Origin: Desulfovibrio sp.
GTDB taxonomy: Bacteria > Desulfobacterota > Desulfovibrionia > Desulfovibrionales > Desulfovibrionaceae
Direction: 5' to 3'
Assembly: GCA_024699605.1 (NCBI GenBank)
Contig: JAILPJ010000086.1
Span: 1-40,732 of the forward strand
DNA: 40,732 bases
The number at the start of each line of letters is the position of its first letter. Position 1 is the stretch's first letter. The notes under the pieces were generated by a model that saw only the letters and a list, made by a program, of their open reading frames with translations, searched no databases and was not told the origin of the DNA. Positions 9,172-17,733 of the stretch are shown here, piece by piece. The position numbers and the translations under genes are program-made.

Positions 9172-10257
9172 CTATTCAAACGTCTCGGGGTCAACCCCTT
9201 CGTCGCTTTCTTCTCCAGTGGGAATGAATTCATGCGGATGCATACCCAGGAATTCCTTGACGCGCGCCTCAATGGCATTGCGCAGTTCCTCGTTTTCTTC
9301 AAGCAGGGCCCGGACCTTTTCACGACCCTGACCGAGCTTTTCCGAACCAAAGGCAAACCAGGCACCGCTCTGTTCTATGATCTTGCCCTCAACACCGTAG
9401 TCGATGAGTTCCCCGGCCCGTGAGATGCCCTGTCCGTAAAGAATATCAAAAGTGGCGCTGCGGAACGGCGGGGAGACCTTGTTTTTGACGACCTTCACCT
9501 TGGTGCGCGAACCAATGTATTCTTCCTTGTCCTTCAGGGTTTGTATCCTACGGATATCCAAACGCACAGAGGAGTAGAATTTCAAGGCATTGCCACCTGT
9601 GGTGGTTTCAGGGCTGCCGTAGCCGGTCATGCCGATCTTCATGCGAATCTGGTTGATAAAGACAACTGAAGTTTTGGAGCGATGAATGGTTCCGGTCAGC
9701 CGACGCAGGGCATGACTCATGAGGCGGGCATGACCGCCAACCTGGGTTTCCCCCATATCACCTTCCAGTTCGGCCTGGGGAATCAAGGCGGCCACGGAGT
9801 CGATGACCACAAGATCCACTGCGCCGGAACGCACGAGCATATCGGCAATATCCAAAGCCTGCTCACCATAGTCAGGCTGGGAAATGAGCAGATCAGCGGT
9901 CTTCACTCCCAGTTTTTCGGCGTAGGTGACATCGAGGGCATGCTCGGCGTCAATAAAGGCGCAGGTGCCGCCCCGTTTCTGACATTCAGCGATGATATGC
10001 AGAGTCAGTGTGGTTTTACCCGACGATTCAGGCCCAAAGATTTCGGTCACACGTCCCCTGGGAATGCCTCCCACCCCAAGCGCCAGATCAAGTCCCAACG
10101 AGCCTGTGGGGATGACTTCAATATCTTCACGCGCCTCGTCGGACAGCTTCATGACGCTGCCTTTGCCGTATTTGCGCTGAATAGTCAGCAGCGCCGTATT
10201 TAACGCATCCATGCGCGCATTGTCAGCATTCGCCGTGGTGCTTGCTTTTTTGACCAT
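9172..10257 (-). CDS. recA: Recombinase RecA
   Basis: DNA-dependent ATPase that forms filaments on single-stranded DNA for homologous recombination and stimulates LexA self-cleavage. The 361 residues show Walker A GPESSGKT (75-82), the [10 protein letters not shown] Walker B region, the L2 segment around [16 protein letters not shown], and the C-terminal acidic tail ([12 protein letters not shown]). GGAG lies 9 nt before the ATG. A sigma70-like promoter is visible just upstream. No LexA box could be named with confidence. It is the first gene of a run continuing into alaS and the heme genes. Confidence 0.98.
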   Translation of the reverse strand: MVKKASTTANADNARMDALNTALLTIQRKYGKGSVMKLSDEAREDIEVIPTGSLGLDLALGVGGIPRGRVTEIFGPESSGKTTLTLHIIAECQKRGGTCAFIDAEHALDVTYAEKLGVKTADLLISQPDYGEQALDIADMLVRSGAVDLVVIDSVAALIPQAELEGDMGETQVGGHARLMSHALRRLTGTIHRSKTSVVFINQIRMKIGMTGYGSPETTTGGNALKFYSSVRLDIRRIQTLKDKEEYIGSRTKVKVVKNKVSPPFRSATFDILYGQGISRAGELIDYGVEGKIIEQSGAWFAFGSEKLGQGREKVRALLEENEELRNAIEARVKEFLGMHPHEFIPTGEESDEGVDPETFE

Positions 10258-10288
10258 ACCTTTCTCCGTCTAAAAAAAGTGATCAGAT

Positions 10289-10317
10289 AGAATAGCGCAA
10301 CTAGCCCCGCAAGGCAA
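10289..10317 (-). promoter_or_regulatory. Putative recA promoter
   Basis: On the minus strand TTGCCT (10317-10312) and TATTCT (10294-10289) are separated by exactly 17 nt. Each matches the sigma70 consensus at four of six positions. The expected transcript start is about 25-30 nt upstream of the recA ATG. No other promoter-like pair is obvious between this site and ahbC. Confidence 0.5.
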
Positions 10318-10709
10318 ATCATCAGCTCTCGGCCACTGTTGACTTTGCAAGCATTGTGGTGTCCTGGCAGCGGAAATTATGCCCTTGCGCAACCGACGTT
10401 TCGTCACCTATCTCTTCATAGCATCAATTTTCTCTTGTTTTCAAGCCGCATACTCTACTTCTTTGCATCGTTAAAACACTCTCTATGATCAACAGGACTC
10501 TGCTTACACAACAGAAAAAGCTTGCTACTGGCTATTTTTTCCGGTGAAAAGTATACTTTTTGAACAATCATAGTTTTTTTCAGCAAGGGCTTGGCAAGAG
10601 TTTTGGCTGAGCAAAGATAATGAAAAAAAGAAGATCTCAAAAAGTCATCTCTTGATGTTATGAAATTCAAGACCAAAAAAACGATTCTCAGGCCTGTTTG
10701 TGGAAGCAG
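10318..10709. other. AT-rich spacer between recA and the EamA transporter
   Basis: No gene is supported here. The sequence is visibly richer in A and T than its surroundings. It contains a perfect 14-bp palindrome AAAAGTATACTTTT (10547-10560). It also contains two weak reading frames: 31 codons on the plus strand at 10379-10474, with a signal-peptide-like sequence, and 73 codons on the minus strand at 10455-10676. Neither has a convincing ribosome site. The CAGGCCTG sequence next to a T-run near 10680-10697 may help end the EamA transcript. Confidence 0.4.
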
Positions 10710-11627
10710 CTACCGATGATAGCGGTGCATAAGAATGAGAAAAACGGAACCAATGGAAAGACACGAGGCGCAGAGCATACGCCATGAGACCTCTTCATCG
10801 AGCAGCCAGGCGCCCAAAGCCAGGGCAATGATCGGCACCACATATTCGTAGGAAACAGCAACCGAAATCGGCACATGGCTCAGCAGCCAAAAATAGCTGG
10901 AATAGGCAATAATTGCTCCGCCTATCACCATCCAGGCAAAAGCGAGCACAATGGCCGGCCGCAGACGCTCAAAGTGCAGACAGAACTGTTCTCCTTGCCA
11001 AAGGCCTATGGCAATGCATTCAAGGCCTCCCAAGAGCAGAAGCAATCCGCAATCCTGGAGGGCTGGCAGTTTGCTGACATTGGGATACTTCCGCAGCAGC
11101 AAGGAACCTGCGACCCAACCGAAGGTCGCGCAAAGAACCCAGAAAACACCGTACAAAGAATGACTGCCTGCAGTCTGGCGCATCGACTGCTCAAACGCCA
11201 GCAGCAGAAGACCACAGCTTCCCCCCAAAAGACCCAGCATCTGCGTCAGACTGGGTCGCTCCTCACCGGCGAAAAGCCAGCCCGCCACAATCATGGTAAT
11301 GGGGGTTGAACCTGTGATCACGGAAGCGGCACCACTTGGCAGGTATTGCTGACCAAAGCTTAAGAAGCCACTGGCCGCGACCACCAGAAACAAACCGAAA
11401 AACGCCGCATGGCGAAGATCAGCAGCGGAAAGTTTCTGCCATTTGCCCGTGATCAGAAAAAGCAGACAAAGGATCAGTCCTCCGGCTGCCATTCGAAAAC
11501 CGCAGGCAAAAAACGGCCCCACGACCTGCAGCGTAAGACTGAAGCCAAGAAAGGTCGTGCCCCACGAAACGTAGACAAGAAAAAGATGCAGAAGGACCTG
11601 CAGTTTCAGAGGAAGTTCGAATTTCAT
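10710..11627 (-). CDS. EamA/DMT-family transporter
   Basis: Inner-membrane permease of the drug/metabolite transporter superfamily with about ten hydrophobic helices in two EamA repeats. The first repeat has the typical start VYVSWGTTFLGFSLTLQVVGPFFACGF (quoted in part: SWGTTFLGFSL). The second begins around LYGVFWVLCATFGWVAGSLL. PSGAASVITGSTPI is the usual conserved loop between them. The overall pattern resembles YedA/RhaT-like permeases; the substrate cannot be told. The start MKFELPLKLQ is chosen by family length (305 residues). An in-frame TTG at 11708 would add 27 non-hydrophobic residues. Neither start has a good Shine-Dalgarno sequence, so the 5' end is uncertain. Confidence 0.85.
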   Translation of the reverse strand: MKFELPLKLQVLLHLFLVYVSWGTTFLGFSLTLQVVGPFFACGFRMAAGGLILCLLFLITGKWQKLSAADLRHAAFFGLFLVVAASGFLSFGQQYLPSGAASVITGSTPITMIVAGWLFAGEERPSLTQMLGLLGGSCGLLLLAFEQSMRQTAGSHSLYGVFWVLCATFGWVAGSLLLRKYPNVSKLPALQDCGLLLLLGGLECIAIGLWQGEQFCLHFERLRPAIVLAFAWMVIGGAIIAYSSYFWLLSHVPISVAVSYEYVVPIIALALGAWLLDEEVSWRMLCASCLSIGSVFLILMHRYHR

Positions 11628-11956
11628 AGGCTGTTGGACGTCGCTTGTTGCCGGGCTTCCCAAAAAAGATCGCAGGCATGGCGTAAAAAAATCCACGCAT
11701 TCAGACAAATTGCTCTACTCAATGATAGACGCCTCCATCAAAAAGCCCTATACTGGCTAGTGATACGTTCTTCTTCGCATTGTTCAGAATATTTTCCGAA
11801 GCTCGCTTCGCTGCCTCATTCCGCTTTTTCCGAACAAGAGCCTTTTTTTTCCATCCTTCACAGCGATTTTTGACATTATCAGATCAAAGCTGCAGCATAT
11901 GCCCCGAACTTTTTTGACATCACCTGCGAACTAAGGTGCTGTACGGAGTACGTGAT
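11628..11956. other. Divergent spacer between EamA gene and fur
   Basis: The spacer holds the regulatory region of fur and probably of the EamA gene. It contains two copies of TTTTTGACAT 44 nt apart, a short inverted repeat CGAAGC-tc-GCTTCG near 11800, and a T-run at 11843-11850. I see no further gene. Confidence 0.4.
11867..11920 (+). promoter_or_regulatory. Repeated TTTTTGACAT element upstream of fur
   Basis: The decamer TTTTTGACAT occurs at 11867-11876 and 11911-11920. Each contains a perfect sigma70 -35 hexamer TTGACA. Neither has a good -10 at 16-18 nt; the closest is GCATAT near 11895 for the first copy at 19 nt. They may be two fur promoters or a repeated protein-binding site. This is a pattern call only. 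Confidence 0.35.
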
Positions 11957-12415
11957 ATGTCCAATGAAAAAACGGCTACTGTTGAAAACTTTTTGGCCTT
12001 CATGAAGCGCAAAGGCATGAACACGACGATGCAACGACGCATCATTGCTGAGACGTTTTTCAATCTTCCTGGACATCATTCCCTCGAAGAGTTCTATCAG
12101 ATCATCACGAAGCAGGATCCCTGTATTGGCCAGACCACGGTCTATCGAACCCTCAAGCTCCTCTGTGAGGCCGGCTTTGCCACAGAAATTCACTTCAGTG
12201 ATGATATTACCCGTTATGAAGTAGCCAATCCCACCAGTCACCACGATCATCTCATTTGCCTGCAATGCGGTAAAATTGAAGAAATATATGATGCCACCAT
12301 CGAAAAGTGGCAAAAAGACGTGGCGGCCGAGCATGGTTTTTCGCTTACAGGGCATGTGCACAATCTCTACGGTATCTGTGATAAATGTCGCGAGGAGCTC
12401 AAACGTCAACTCTAA
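11957..12415 (+). CDS. fur: Ferric uptake regulator (Fur family)
   Basis: Metal-responsive repressor of 152 residues. The start at 11957 is chosen because GGAG lies 8 nt before the ATG; the longer frame from 11936 adds only seven residues without a ribosome site. The N-terminal winged helix (MQRRIIAETFF, GQTTVYRTLKLL) is typical. The dimerisation part has the regulatory His cluster SHHDHLICLQCGK. There are two CxxC pairs (CLQC and CDKC), which form a structural zinc site. The sequence looks closer to Fur proper than to PerR or Zur. The adjacent FeoB-type small gene supports an iron role. Which metal it senses is not proven by sequence. Confidence 0.88.
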   Translation: MSNEKTATVENFLAFMKRKGMNTTMQRRIIAETFFNLPGHHSLEEFYQIITKQDPCIGQTTVYRTLKLLCEAGFATEIHFSDDITRYEVANPTSHHDHLICLQCGKIEEIYDATIEKWQKDVAAEHGFSLTGHVHNLYGICDKCREELKRQL

Positions 12416-12463
12416 CCACACGCGAAAACACGCCCTCCTGTTTCCGGTGTTGAAGGATGCACC

Positions 12464-12616
12464 ATGTCTCTCGACAGTGTACTGGTTGTTGTTATTGTTG
12501 CTTGTGCTGTGATTTTTTTTGTACGTCGCATCATTACGAATGTCCGCGGCGGTCAATGCGACTGCGGTTGCGGTTGCGGCAAAGACTGCAAATCCAAACC
12601 ACGCACAATCAAATAG
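12464..12616 (+). CDS. FeoB-associated Cys-rich membrane protein
   Basis: A 50-residue gene with AAGGA 6 nt before its ATG, starting 48 nt after the fur stop and ending just before a strong terminator. It has one N-terminal membrane helix (VLVVVIVACAVIFFVRRI). A short cytoplasmic tail carries five clustered cysteines in CDCGCGCGKDC. This architecture matches the FeoB-associated Cys-rich family usually found next to ferrous iron transporters. The function is not well known; a role in Fe2+ handling or assembly of the Feo complex is inferred. No feoA or feoB is in the window, which makes its placement beside fur notable. Confidence 0.82.
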   Translation: MSLDSVLVVVIVACAVIFFVRRIITNVRGGQCDCGCGCGKDCKSKPRTIK

Positions 12617-12631
12617 TAGCCTAAAGCAGAA

Positions 12632-12662
12632 AGAGCCTCTCAAGGAGAGGCTCTTTTTTTTT
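12632..12662 (+). terminator. Intrinsic terminator after fur and the Cys-rich gene
   Basis: A 10-bp perfect stem (AGAGCCTCTC/GAGAGGCTCT) with a 3-nt loop is followed by eight Ts. It closes the fur transcript ahead of the convergent purL stop. Confidence 0.92.
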
Positions 12663-12679
12663 GTTCTACTGTTTTCTGC

Positions 12680-15676
12680 CTAAAAATCCAGGGTCTGCTT
12701 AAAGGCTTGGGCCAGGCTTTGGACGTCTTCCTGAACAAGCACACTTGCGCCGCTGCGCACGGTAAAGAGCCCATTGTCAGTGACTGTACCAAGATAACGG
12801 CAGGTCTGCCAAAGCCCAAGAGCTTCCAAGACATTGGCGGTCTCTGGCCGCACACTGACCAAAAGCCGGCTCGCCGATTCACTATAGAGCAGCTCTGAGC
12901 GATTCATAGGCTCCATAGCAGCCACCTGATCGAGATTGACATCACATCCCAGACGCCCGCCAATACACATTTCGGCCAACGCTACGGCCAAACCACCGTC
13001 TGACAAGTCATGACAGGCTGTGAGCACGCGCTTGCGTATCAAGGCATAGACCATACGGTAGCGTTCCTTGGCGCTTGACGCATCCACAAAAGGCACGCGG
13101 TCATTGTCAAGGCCAAGTTCCGCGCAGGCTTCACTGCCCGCAAGCTCACGCCAGGTCGCACCAAGCAGATAGATCTTGTCTCCTGGTTTTTTGAAGTCCG
13201 AAGTTTGCGTAAAAAGCACATTGGGCACAACACCCAGCACGCTGAAGAGGACCGTAGGCGGAATGGAAATACGTTCATCGCCGCTTGTGTAGTCGTTCTT
13301 CATAGAATCCTTGCCAGAAATGCAGGGCAAATCATAGGCCAGGGAGAAATGTCTGAGAGCCCGGCAGGCCCGCACAAGTTGGGCCAGTTTATAGCGGCCG
13401 TCGGGATTATTGGGCGCAAAAACAGGATCGCACCAACAGAAATTGTCGACACCGGCCAGAGCATCGGGATCTCCACCCACAGCCACGGCATTGCGAATAG
13501 CCTCATCCATGGCATTGGCCATCATCCAATAGGTATCGTAATCACTGTACTTGGGACAGATACCATGACTGACCACCAAGCCGGCATCCGCTTCAACGAT
13601 CGGCCTGAACACGCCGGCATCCGAAGGTCCATCCTGCAAAGCGCCCACCAAGGGCTTGATGACGCTGCCGCCGCGCACTTCATGGTCGTACTGGCGAACA
13701 ATGTATTCCTTGGAGCAGATGTTCAAACGCCCAAGCATACGCTTCAAAAAAGCGCCTTCATCCACACTCTGCACTTCAAGGCGATCGTGTCCATGTTTGG
13801 GTTTTTCCCAAATCGCTTCCAGTGAAAGCTGCGGAACGCCATGGTGCATAAAGTCCATAGGCAGAGAGGCGATAATCCGATCATGATACCGTACGGTAAA
13901 ATAGCCGGAATCGGTATAGACACCCAACTCCGTGGCTTCCACATCCATGTGTTTGGCCAGCTCGAGGAAAGCCGCCAATTTGTCCTTGGGGACGGCCAAT
14001 GTCATGCGCTCTTGGGCCTCAGAAAGCACGATTTCCCATGGCCGCAAGCCATCGTACTTAAGAGGCGCCCGCGAGATATCCAAATCACAGCCACCCGTAT
14101 CCTCGGCCATTTCTCCTACTGAAGAGGATAGTCCGCCTGCGCCGTTATCGGTAATGGCGGTATAGAGACCGGCATCGCGTGCACGCATGATAAAGTCATA
14201 CATCTTGCGCTGGGTGATGGGATCGCCGATTTGTACGGCCGTGGCCGGAGAACCTTCATGCAGTTCCTCGGAGGAAAAGGTGGCCCCGTGAATGCCATCT
14301 TTGCCAATACGCCCCCCGACCATGACAATGATGTCGCCGATACCGGCTTTTTTCTGCCAGCCGGGCTTGCCGTTGACTTCCGTTGGCAAAATACCCACGG
14401 TGCCGCAGTAGACTAAAGGCTTGCCCAGATAGCGTTCGTCAAAAACGAGAGATCCGTTAACCGTGGGAATACCGCTTTTGTTTCCCCCGTGCTCGACACC
14501 TTCACGCACCCCTTCCAGCACGCGTCTGGGATGCAGAAGACGAGGCGGCATTTCCTTGTCATAAAAAGGCGAAGCAAAGCAGAAGACATCCGTATTGCAG
14601 ACAAGCTCAGCGCCCATGCCGGTACCCATGGGATCGCGATTGACCCCCACAATGCCTGTGAGCGCTCCGCCATATGGATCAAGAGCCGAAGGGCTATTAT
14701 GGGTTTCCACCTTGATGCAGGCATCATAGCCGTTAATAAAGGCAATCACACCAGCATTGTCACTAAAAACCGACTTGCAATAATCGTGGTCGCCTCGCTG
14801 GGCACGCAAGGTGGCCGTGGTGTCACGAATGCAGCTTTTATAAAGATTATTCACGGCCTCATGCCGGCCGCTGGCCGCATCCAGGTAATCTATGGCCGAA
14901 GCGAAGATTTTATGCTTACAGTGTTCTGACCACGTCTGGGCCAGAATTTCCATTTCCACATCTGTGGGATCGTTGGGAAGATGAAGAGCGCCACGTCTTG
15001 CCCGTTCCGCCTCAGTAGCAAAAGCGTCTCTGATGCAATGCAATTCATGCACAGAAAGGGCCCAGGTATTTTCTCGACTTGTTTTTTGCAGCGTCTCATC
15101 ATCCATAGCTGAGAGGGGAACCGTATCCACTCGCTCATTGGCTTCACCAGTCACTCTGGCTGCCTGGGCGGCAAAACCAGGCTCAGCCTGCCAGGCGCTG
15201 GCATCCTTGACGCGATAGCGCTGAATCAAGGTGTTGCAGAGCAAATCCTTGGCCAATTTATCCACGAGTTCCTTGGTCAAAGGCGCCTGCGCAGCACTGG
15301 CAAGCCTGTACTGTACAGAAGTGTAGACAGAAAGGGCTGAGCGTGGAATGCCCAGGGCCAAAGCCGCCGCTTCACGCGCCGTGCGGCCTTCGTTATCGGT
15401 GACGCCGGGACGAAAACCCACTTCAATGAACCAGTCAAAACCCGAGGCTTCCCCAAGCTCGCCAAGTTCTGCTGTCTGCAAAATAGGATCGTGCCAAATA
15501 CCCTCAGCTACGAGCTTCTGACACTGCTCATAGGTCAGCCCGTCAACGGTGAAGACCTTAAAGACACGAACCTTGGAGACATCTATGCCGAGAGCCTTGG
15601 ACATCTGCGTAGCAATTCGTTTGCCCTGCATGTCTTCCATGGCAGCATGCAGACCGGTGACTATTCTGTAGAGCAT
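12680..15676 (-). CDS. purL: Phosphoribosylformylglycinamidine synthase, PurS-PurL type
   Basis: ATP-dependent amidation of FGAR to FGAM in purine synthesis. The start at 15676 (MLYRIVTGLH) is preceded by GAGG 6 nt upstream; the in-frame GTG at 15688 would add four residues. The 998 residues are longer than the small bacterial PurL (about 740) and shorter than the large form with a fused glutaminase (about 1,300). The first ~160 residues look like two PurS-type halves: one at the start and one around EVGFRPGVTDNEGRTARE. The catalytic region is visible as TWSEHCKHKIF, VETHNSPSALDPYGG and CISGKDSMKNDY. No class-I glutaminase domain is present, so a separate PurQ must supply ammonia; none lies in the window. 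It follows the prenyl synthase by 8 nt. Confidence 0.93.
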   Translation of the reverse strand: MLYRIVTGLHAAMEDMQGKRIATQMSKALGIDVSKVRVFKVFTVDGLTYEQCQKLVAEGIWHDPILQTAELGELGEASGFDWFIEVGFRPGVTDNEGRTAREAAALALGIPRSALSVYTSVQYRLASAAQAPLTKELVDKLAKDLLCNTLIQRYRVKDASAWQAEPGFAAQAARVTGEANERVDTVPLSAMDDETLQKTSRENTWALSVHELHCIRDAFATEAERARRGALHLPNDPTDVEMEILAQTWSEHCKHKIFASAIDYLDAASGRHEAVNNLYKSCIRDTTATLRAQRGDHDYCKSVFSDNAGVIAFINGYDACIKVETHNSPSALDPYGGALTGIVGVNRDPMGTGMGAELVCNTDVFCFASPFYDKEMPPRLLHPRRVLEGVREGVEHGGNKSGIPTVNGSLVFDERYLGKPLVYCGTVGILPTEVNGKPGWQKKAGIGDIIVMVGGRIGKDGIHGATFSSEELHEGSPATAVQIGDPITQRKMYDFIMRARDAGLYTAITDNGAGGLSSSVGEMAEDTGGCDLDISRAPLKYDGLRPWEIVLSEAQERMTLAVPKDKLAAFLELAKHMDVEATELGVYTDSGYFTVRYHDRIIASLPMDFMHHGVPQLSLEAIWEKPKHGHDRLEVQSVDEGAFLKRMLGRLNICSKEYIVRQYDHEVRGGSVIKPLVGALQDGPSDAGVFRPIVEADAGLVVSHGICPKYSDYDTYWMMANAMDEAIRNAVAVGGDPDALAGVDNFCWCDPVFAPNNPDGRYKLAQLVRACRALRHFSLAYDLPCISGKDSMKNDYTSGDERISIPPTVLFSVLGVVPNVLFTQTSDFKKPGDKIYLLGATWRELAGSEACAELGLDNDRVPFVDASSAKERYRMVYALIRKRVLTACHDLSDGGLAVALAEMCIGGRLGCDVNLDQVAAMEPMNRSELLYSESASRLLVSVRPETANVLEALGLWQTCRYLGTVTDNGLFTVRSGASVLVQEDVQSLAQAFKQTLDF

Positions 15677-15684
15677 TGGGATCC

Positions 15685-16656
15685 TCACTTTGTTCTTTCT
15701 CGCACAAATGCCGCCATTTCCCGCAAAAGCGTACGCTCCTTGCCTTCTGGCAGGTCCATGAGCGCATTTTCTGCTCGCGTCAGATAGCTGTCGGCAAAAT
15801 CCCGGGTACTGCGGTCAAAGCCCTGGCTGCGCACCCTTTCGCCGATAGCCGCACACTCTTCGCCCGTAAACGTGCCACTGCGAAACTTCTCATCAAAGAG
15901 CTCTCGCTCACGAGGCTCCAATTGTTCTTGGTAGCAACGCAGAGGATAGGTTAATTTGCCCTCTCTCAGATCACCCAGACTGGGTTTTCCCGTGACACTG
16001 GTCTCGGCGAAATCAATCGCATCATCCACAAGCTGAAAGGCAATACCGATATTTTCGCCAAAGGCAGCTGCCGCTGCCACCTGCTGTGCAGAGCCTGCGG
16101 CCAACAGGGCTCCCATCTCACAGGCACAACTGATCAGCTTGGCCGTTTTGCCTGAAATGATGGTCAGATACTGCTCAAGGCTGAGATGTGGGTCTCGCTG
16201 TGAAGCAATTTCCAAAATTTCACCGGCACAGGTCGCACTCGTGGCGTCCGAAAAACAGCGGGAAAGGGCCGTATTCTCGAAATCCGCCACAAAGGCATTG
16301 CCTTGGGCGAGCAAGGCATCTCCGGCCAAAATCGTCTCAGTTTGTGAAAAAAGGGTATGGGCTGCCGGTTTACCGCGCCGTGTAGCGGCATCGTCTAAAA
16401 CGTCATCGTGCAAAAGGGTAGCCGCGTGCAGCATCTCTAAGGTTACGGCAAGACGGTAGACATCCTCCCTTTGGCAACCCAAAAGACGGGCTGTCAACAC
16501 CAGAAGCAGGGGACGAATCCGCTTACCGCCTGAGCTAAAGATATGATGGGCTATTGGCTGAACAGGGGCGGGCAAGGCATTCTCTGCCTCCTCCAGGGCG
16601 GCATTGATGCGCGGCAGTTCCAGTGCCAATCTGGTCTTAAGAAGTAGATAGGCCAT
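15685..16656 (-). CDS. Polyprenyl diphosphate synthase
   Basis: Trans-prenyltransferase that builds the long side chain of a quinone, here probably menaquinone. The 323 residues have the family marks GGKRIRP near residue 43, the first aspartate-rich motif DDVLD (84-88) in LLHDDVLDDAATRRGKPA, and the second aspartate-rich motif LVDDAIDF. The length fits the octaprenyl/heptaprenyl class. Chain length cannot be read from sequence. It lies between mqnB and purL. Its TGA is followed after 8 nt by the purL ATG, and the purL ribosome site overlaps this stop, so the two are probably coupled. The ATG at 16656 has only a weak GAG upstream. Confidence 0.9.
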   Translation of the reverse strand: MAYLLLKTRLALELPRINAALEEAENALPAPVQPIAHHIFSSGGKRIRPLLLVLTARLLGCQREDVYRLAVTLEMLHAATLLHDDVLDDAATRRGKPAAHTLFSQTETILAGDALLAQGNAFVADFENTALSRCFSDATSATCAGEILEIASQRDPHLSLEQYLTIISGKTAKLISCACEMGALLAAGSAQQVAAAAAFGENIGIAFQLVDDAIDFAETSVTGKPSLGDLREGKLTYPLRCYQEQLEPRERELFDEKFRSGTFTGEECAAIGERVRSQGFDRSTRDFADSYLTRAENALMDLPEGKERTLLREMAAFVRERTK

Positions 16657-16729
16657 ACTCTAGCAGCACAGCTCCCAAAAACGCCCAGAAAGCTGCGCTT
16701 TCCTCCTCTCCGTAAGGATTTGATTGAAA

Positions 16730-17464
16730 CTAAACGAGATGCAAAAGCGAAAATACTTCTTCAAGCCGCCCAAGAGCACCTGAAAAATCTTTTTCTTCGG
16801 GACGGCGAGGACCTGTTTTATTGGAGACACAGCGAATCTCCGTACAGGCTATCCCTAAACGAGCACAGGCATAGGCTACAGAAAAGCCTTCCATATTTTC
16901 CAGGTCGGCGTGATACCTATCCCAAAGCGTCCTCGCCCGCTCAAAGCTAGCACTTACACCAGCCACAGTCAGGGAAGAACACAGCAAAAAATTCTTGTCA
17001 ATGACCTTTGGCGTCAGAGCAAAGGATTGCGCGCAGTCCAGAGGGATCCTGTCAAAGACTGGCCCGTAAGGACCAGTTTTCCACTGCGGCCATTTGAAGG
17101 CCTGGGCAATGACGGCATTGCCGTCATTGAGTCCATACTCCGGCCAAATCTCTTCGCGCACAAGACAGAGTGAACACAAGGGGATACGAGCAAGATCATA
17201 GGCCCCGGCAAGTCCAGTCAAAAGCACTTGCTCAAGCTGAATGCCATTGCTTGACAAAAAACCGAGAGCAAGCCCCGTGGCTAACGCCGCGTTGACAGGC
17301 CCTGTGCCTGTCAAACAGGAAAAGACTTGATATTTGTCCGGAAAAAAACCACGAGGCACAGGCTGAGGCACCTGTTCCTTCAACGTCTCTGCCGCTGGGC
17401 GATATTTTTCGGGAAAAAGAGCAAGCAGTTCTTCTGCCGTTGCTGTCACCAGCAAAAGCGCCAT
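16730..17464 (-). CDS. mqnB: Futalosine hydrolase MqnB
   Basis: Nucleosidase that releases the base from futalosine to give dehypoxanthine futalosine in the futalosine menaquinone pathway. The start at 17464 (MALLLVTATAEE) has GGAGG 4 nt upstream; an in-frame codon at 17491 would add nine residues. The 244 residues have the phosphorylase/nucleosidase fold signs: the glycine-rich TGTGPVNAA, LTGLAGAY, and the purine-site segment ADLENMEGFSVAYACARLGI (E and M-E-G). The end reads CVSNKTGPR. It could be confused with an MTA/SAH nucleosidase. The ENMEGFSVA pattern and neighbouring quinone genes favour MqnB. The other mqn genes are not in the window. Confidence 0.85.
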   Translation of the reverse strand: MALLLVTATAEELLALFPEKYRPAAETLKEQVPQPVPRGFFPDKYQVFSCLTGTGPVNAALATGLALGFLSSNGIQLEQVLLTGLAGAYDLARIPLCSLCLVREEIWPEYGLNDGNAVIAQAFKWPQWKTGPYGPVFDRIPLDCAQSFALTPKVIDKNFLLCSSLTVAGVSASFERARTLWDRYHADLENMEGFSVAYACARLGIACTEIRCVSNKTGPRRPEEKDFSGALGRLEEVFSLLHLV

Positions 17465-17535
17465 AAGGCCTCCCCCGGCTACTGCCGGCAAGATAACGTC
17501 TTTACATGCGTGTGATTTTGCAGAAAAATACGCTC

Positions 17536-17733
17536 ATGAACTTCGATTTTTCTCTCTTCTTCCGGGCTCTGGGACTCGCCATTGTCCTTGAAAGCCTTTT
17601 CTGGTCCATCTCTCCCCAGAGTATGCGTCAGGTCATGACACTCGCCCTTGAAAAAAACAATAACGAGCTCAGAAATATGGGCGTGCTTGGGATAATCGCA
17701 GGACTGCTCATTATCTGGCTTTTTGGCAGCTAA
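17536..17733 (+). CDS. DUF2065-family small membrane protein
   Basis: A 65-residue protein with two predicted membrane helices: LFFRALGLAIVLESLFWSI and MGVLGIIAGLLIIWLF. The sequence between them (SPQSMRQVMTLALEKNNNELRNMG) fits the DUF2065/YjeT family, whose role is unknown. MNFDFSLF is taken as the start because the family begins at the first helix. An ATG at 17506 would add ten residues, and neither start has a clear ribosome site. It is divergent from mqnB. Its stop codon overlaps the menG stop on the other strand by 3 nt, leaving no room for a terminator between them. Confidence 0.75.
   Translation: MNFDFSLFFRALGLAIVLESLFWSISPQSMRQVMTLALEKNNNELRNMGVLGIIAGLLIIWLFGS

Noticed and set aside
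10379-10474. 31-codon plus-strand frame with a signal-peptide-like sequence
   Set aside because: Weak ribosome site, no promoter with a matching -10, and very short; chance cannot be excluded.
10455-10676. 73-codon minus-strand frame
   Set aside because: It lies in AT-rich spacer with no ribosome site and no recognisable protein features.
14890-15147. Antisense and alternate-frame reading frames inside purL, alaS, hemL and others
   Set aside because: They are shadows of well-supported genes with no ribosome sites or family features.
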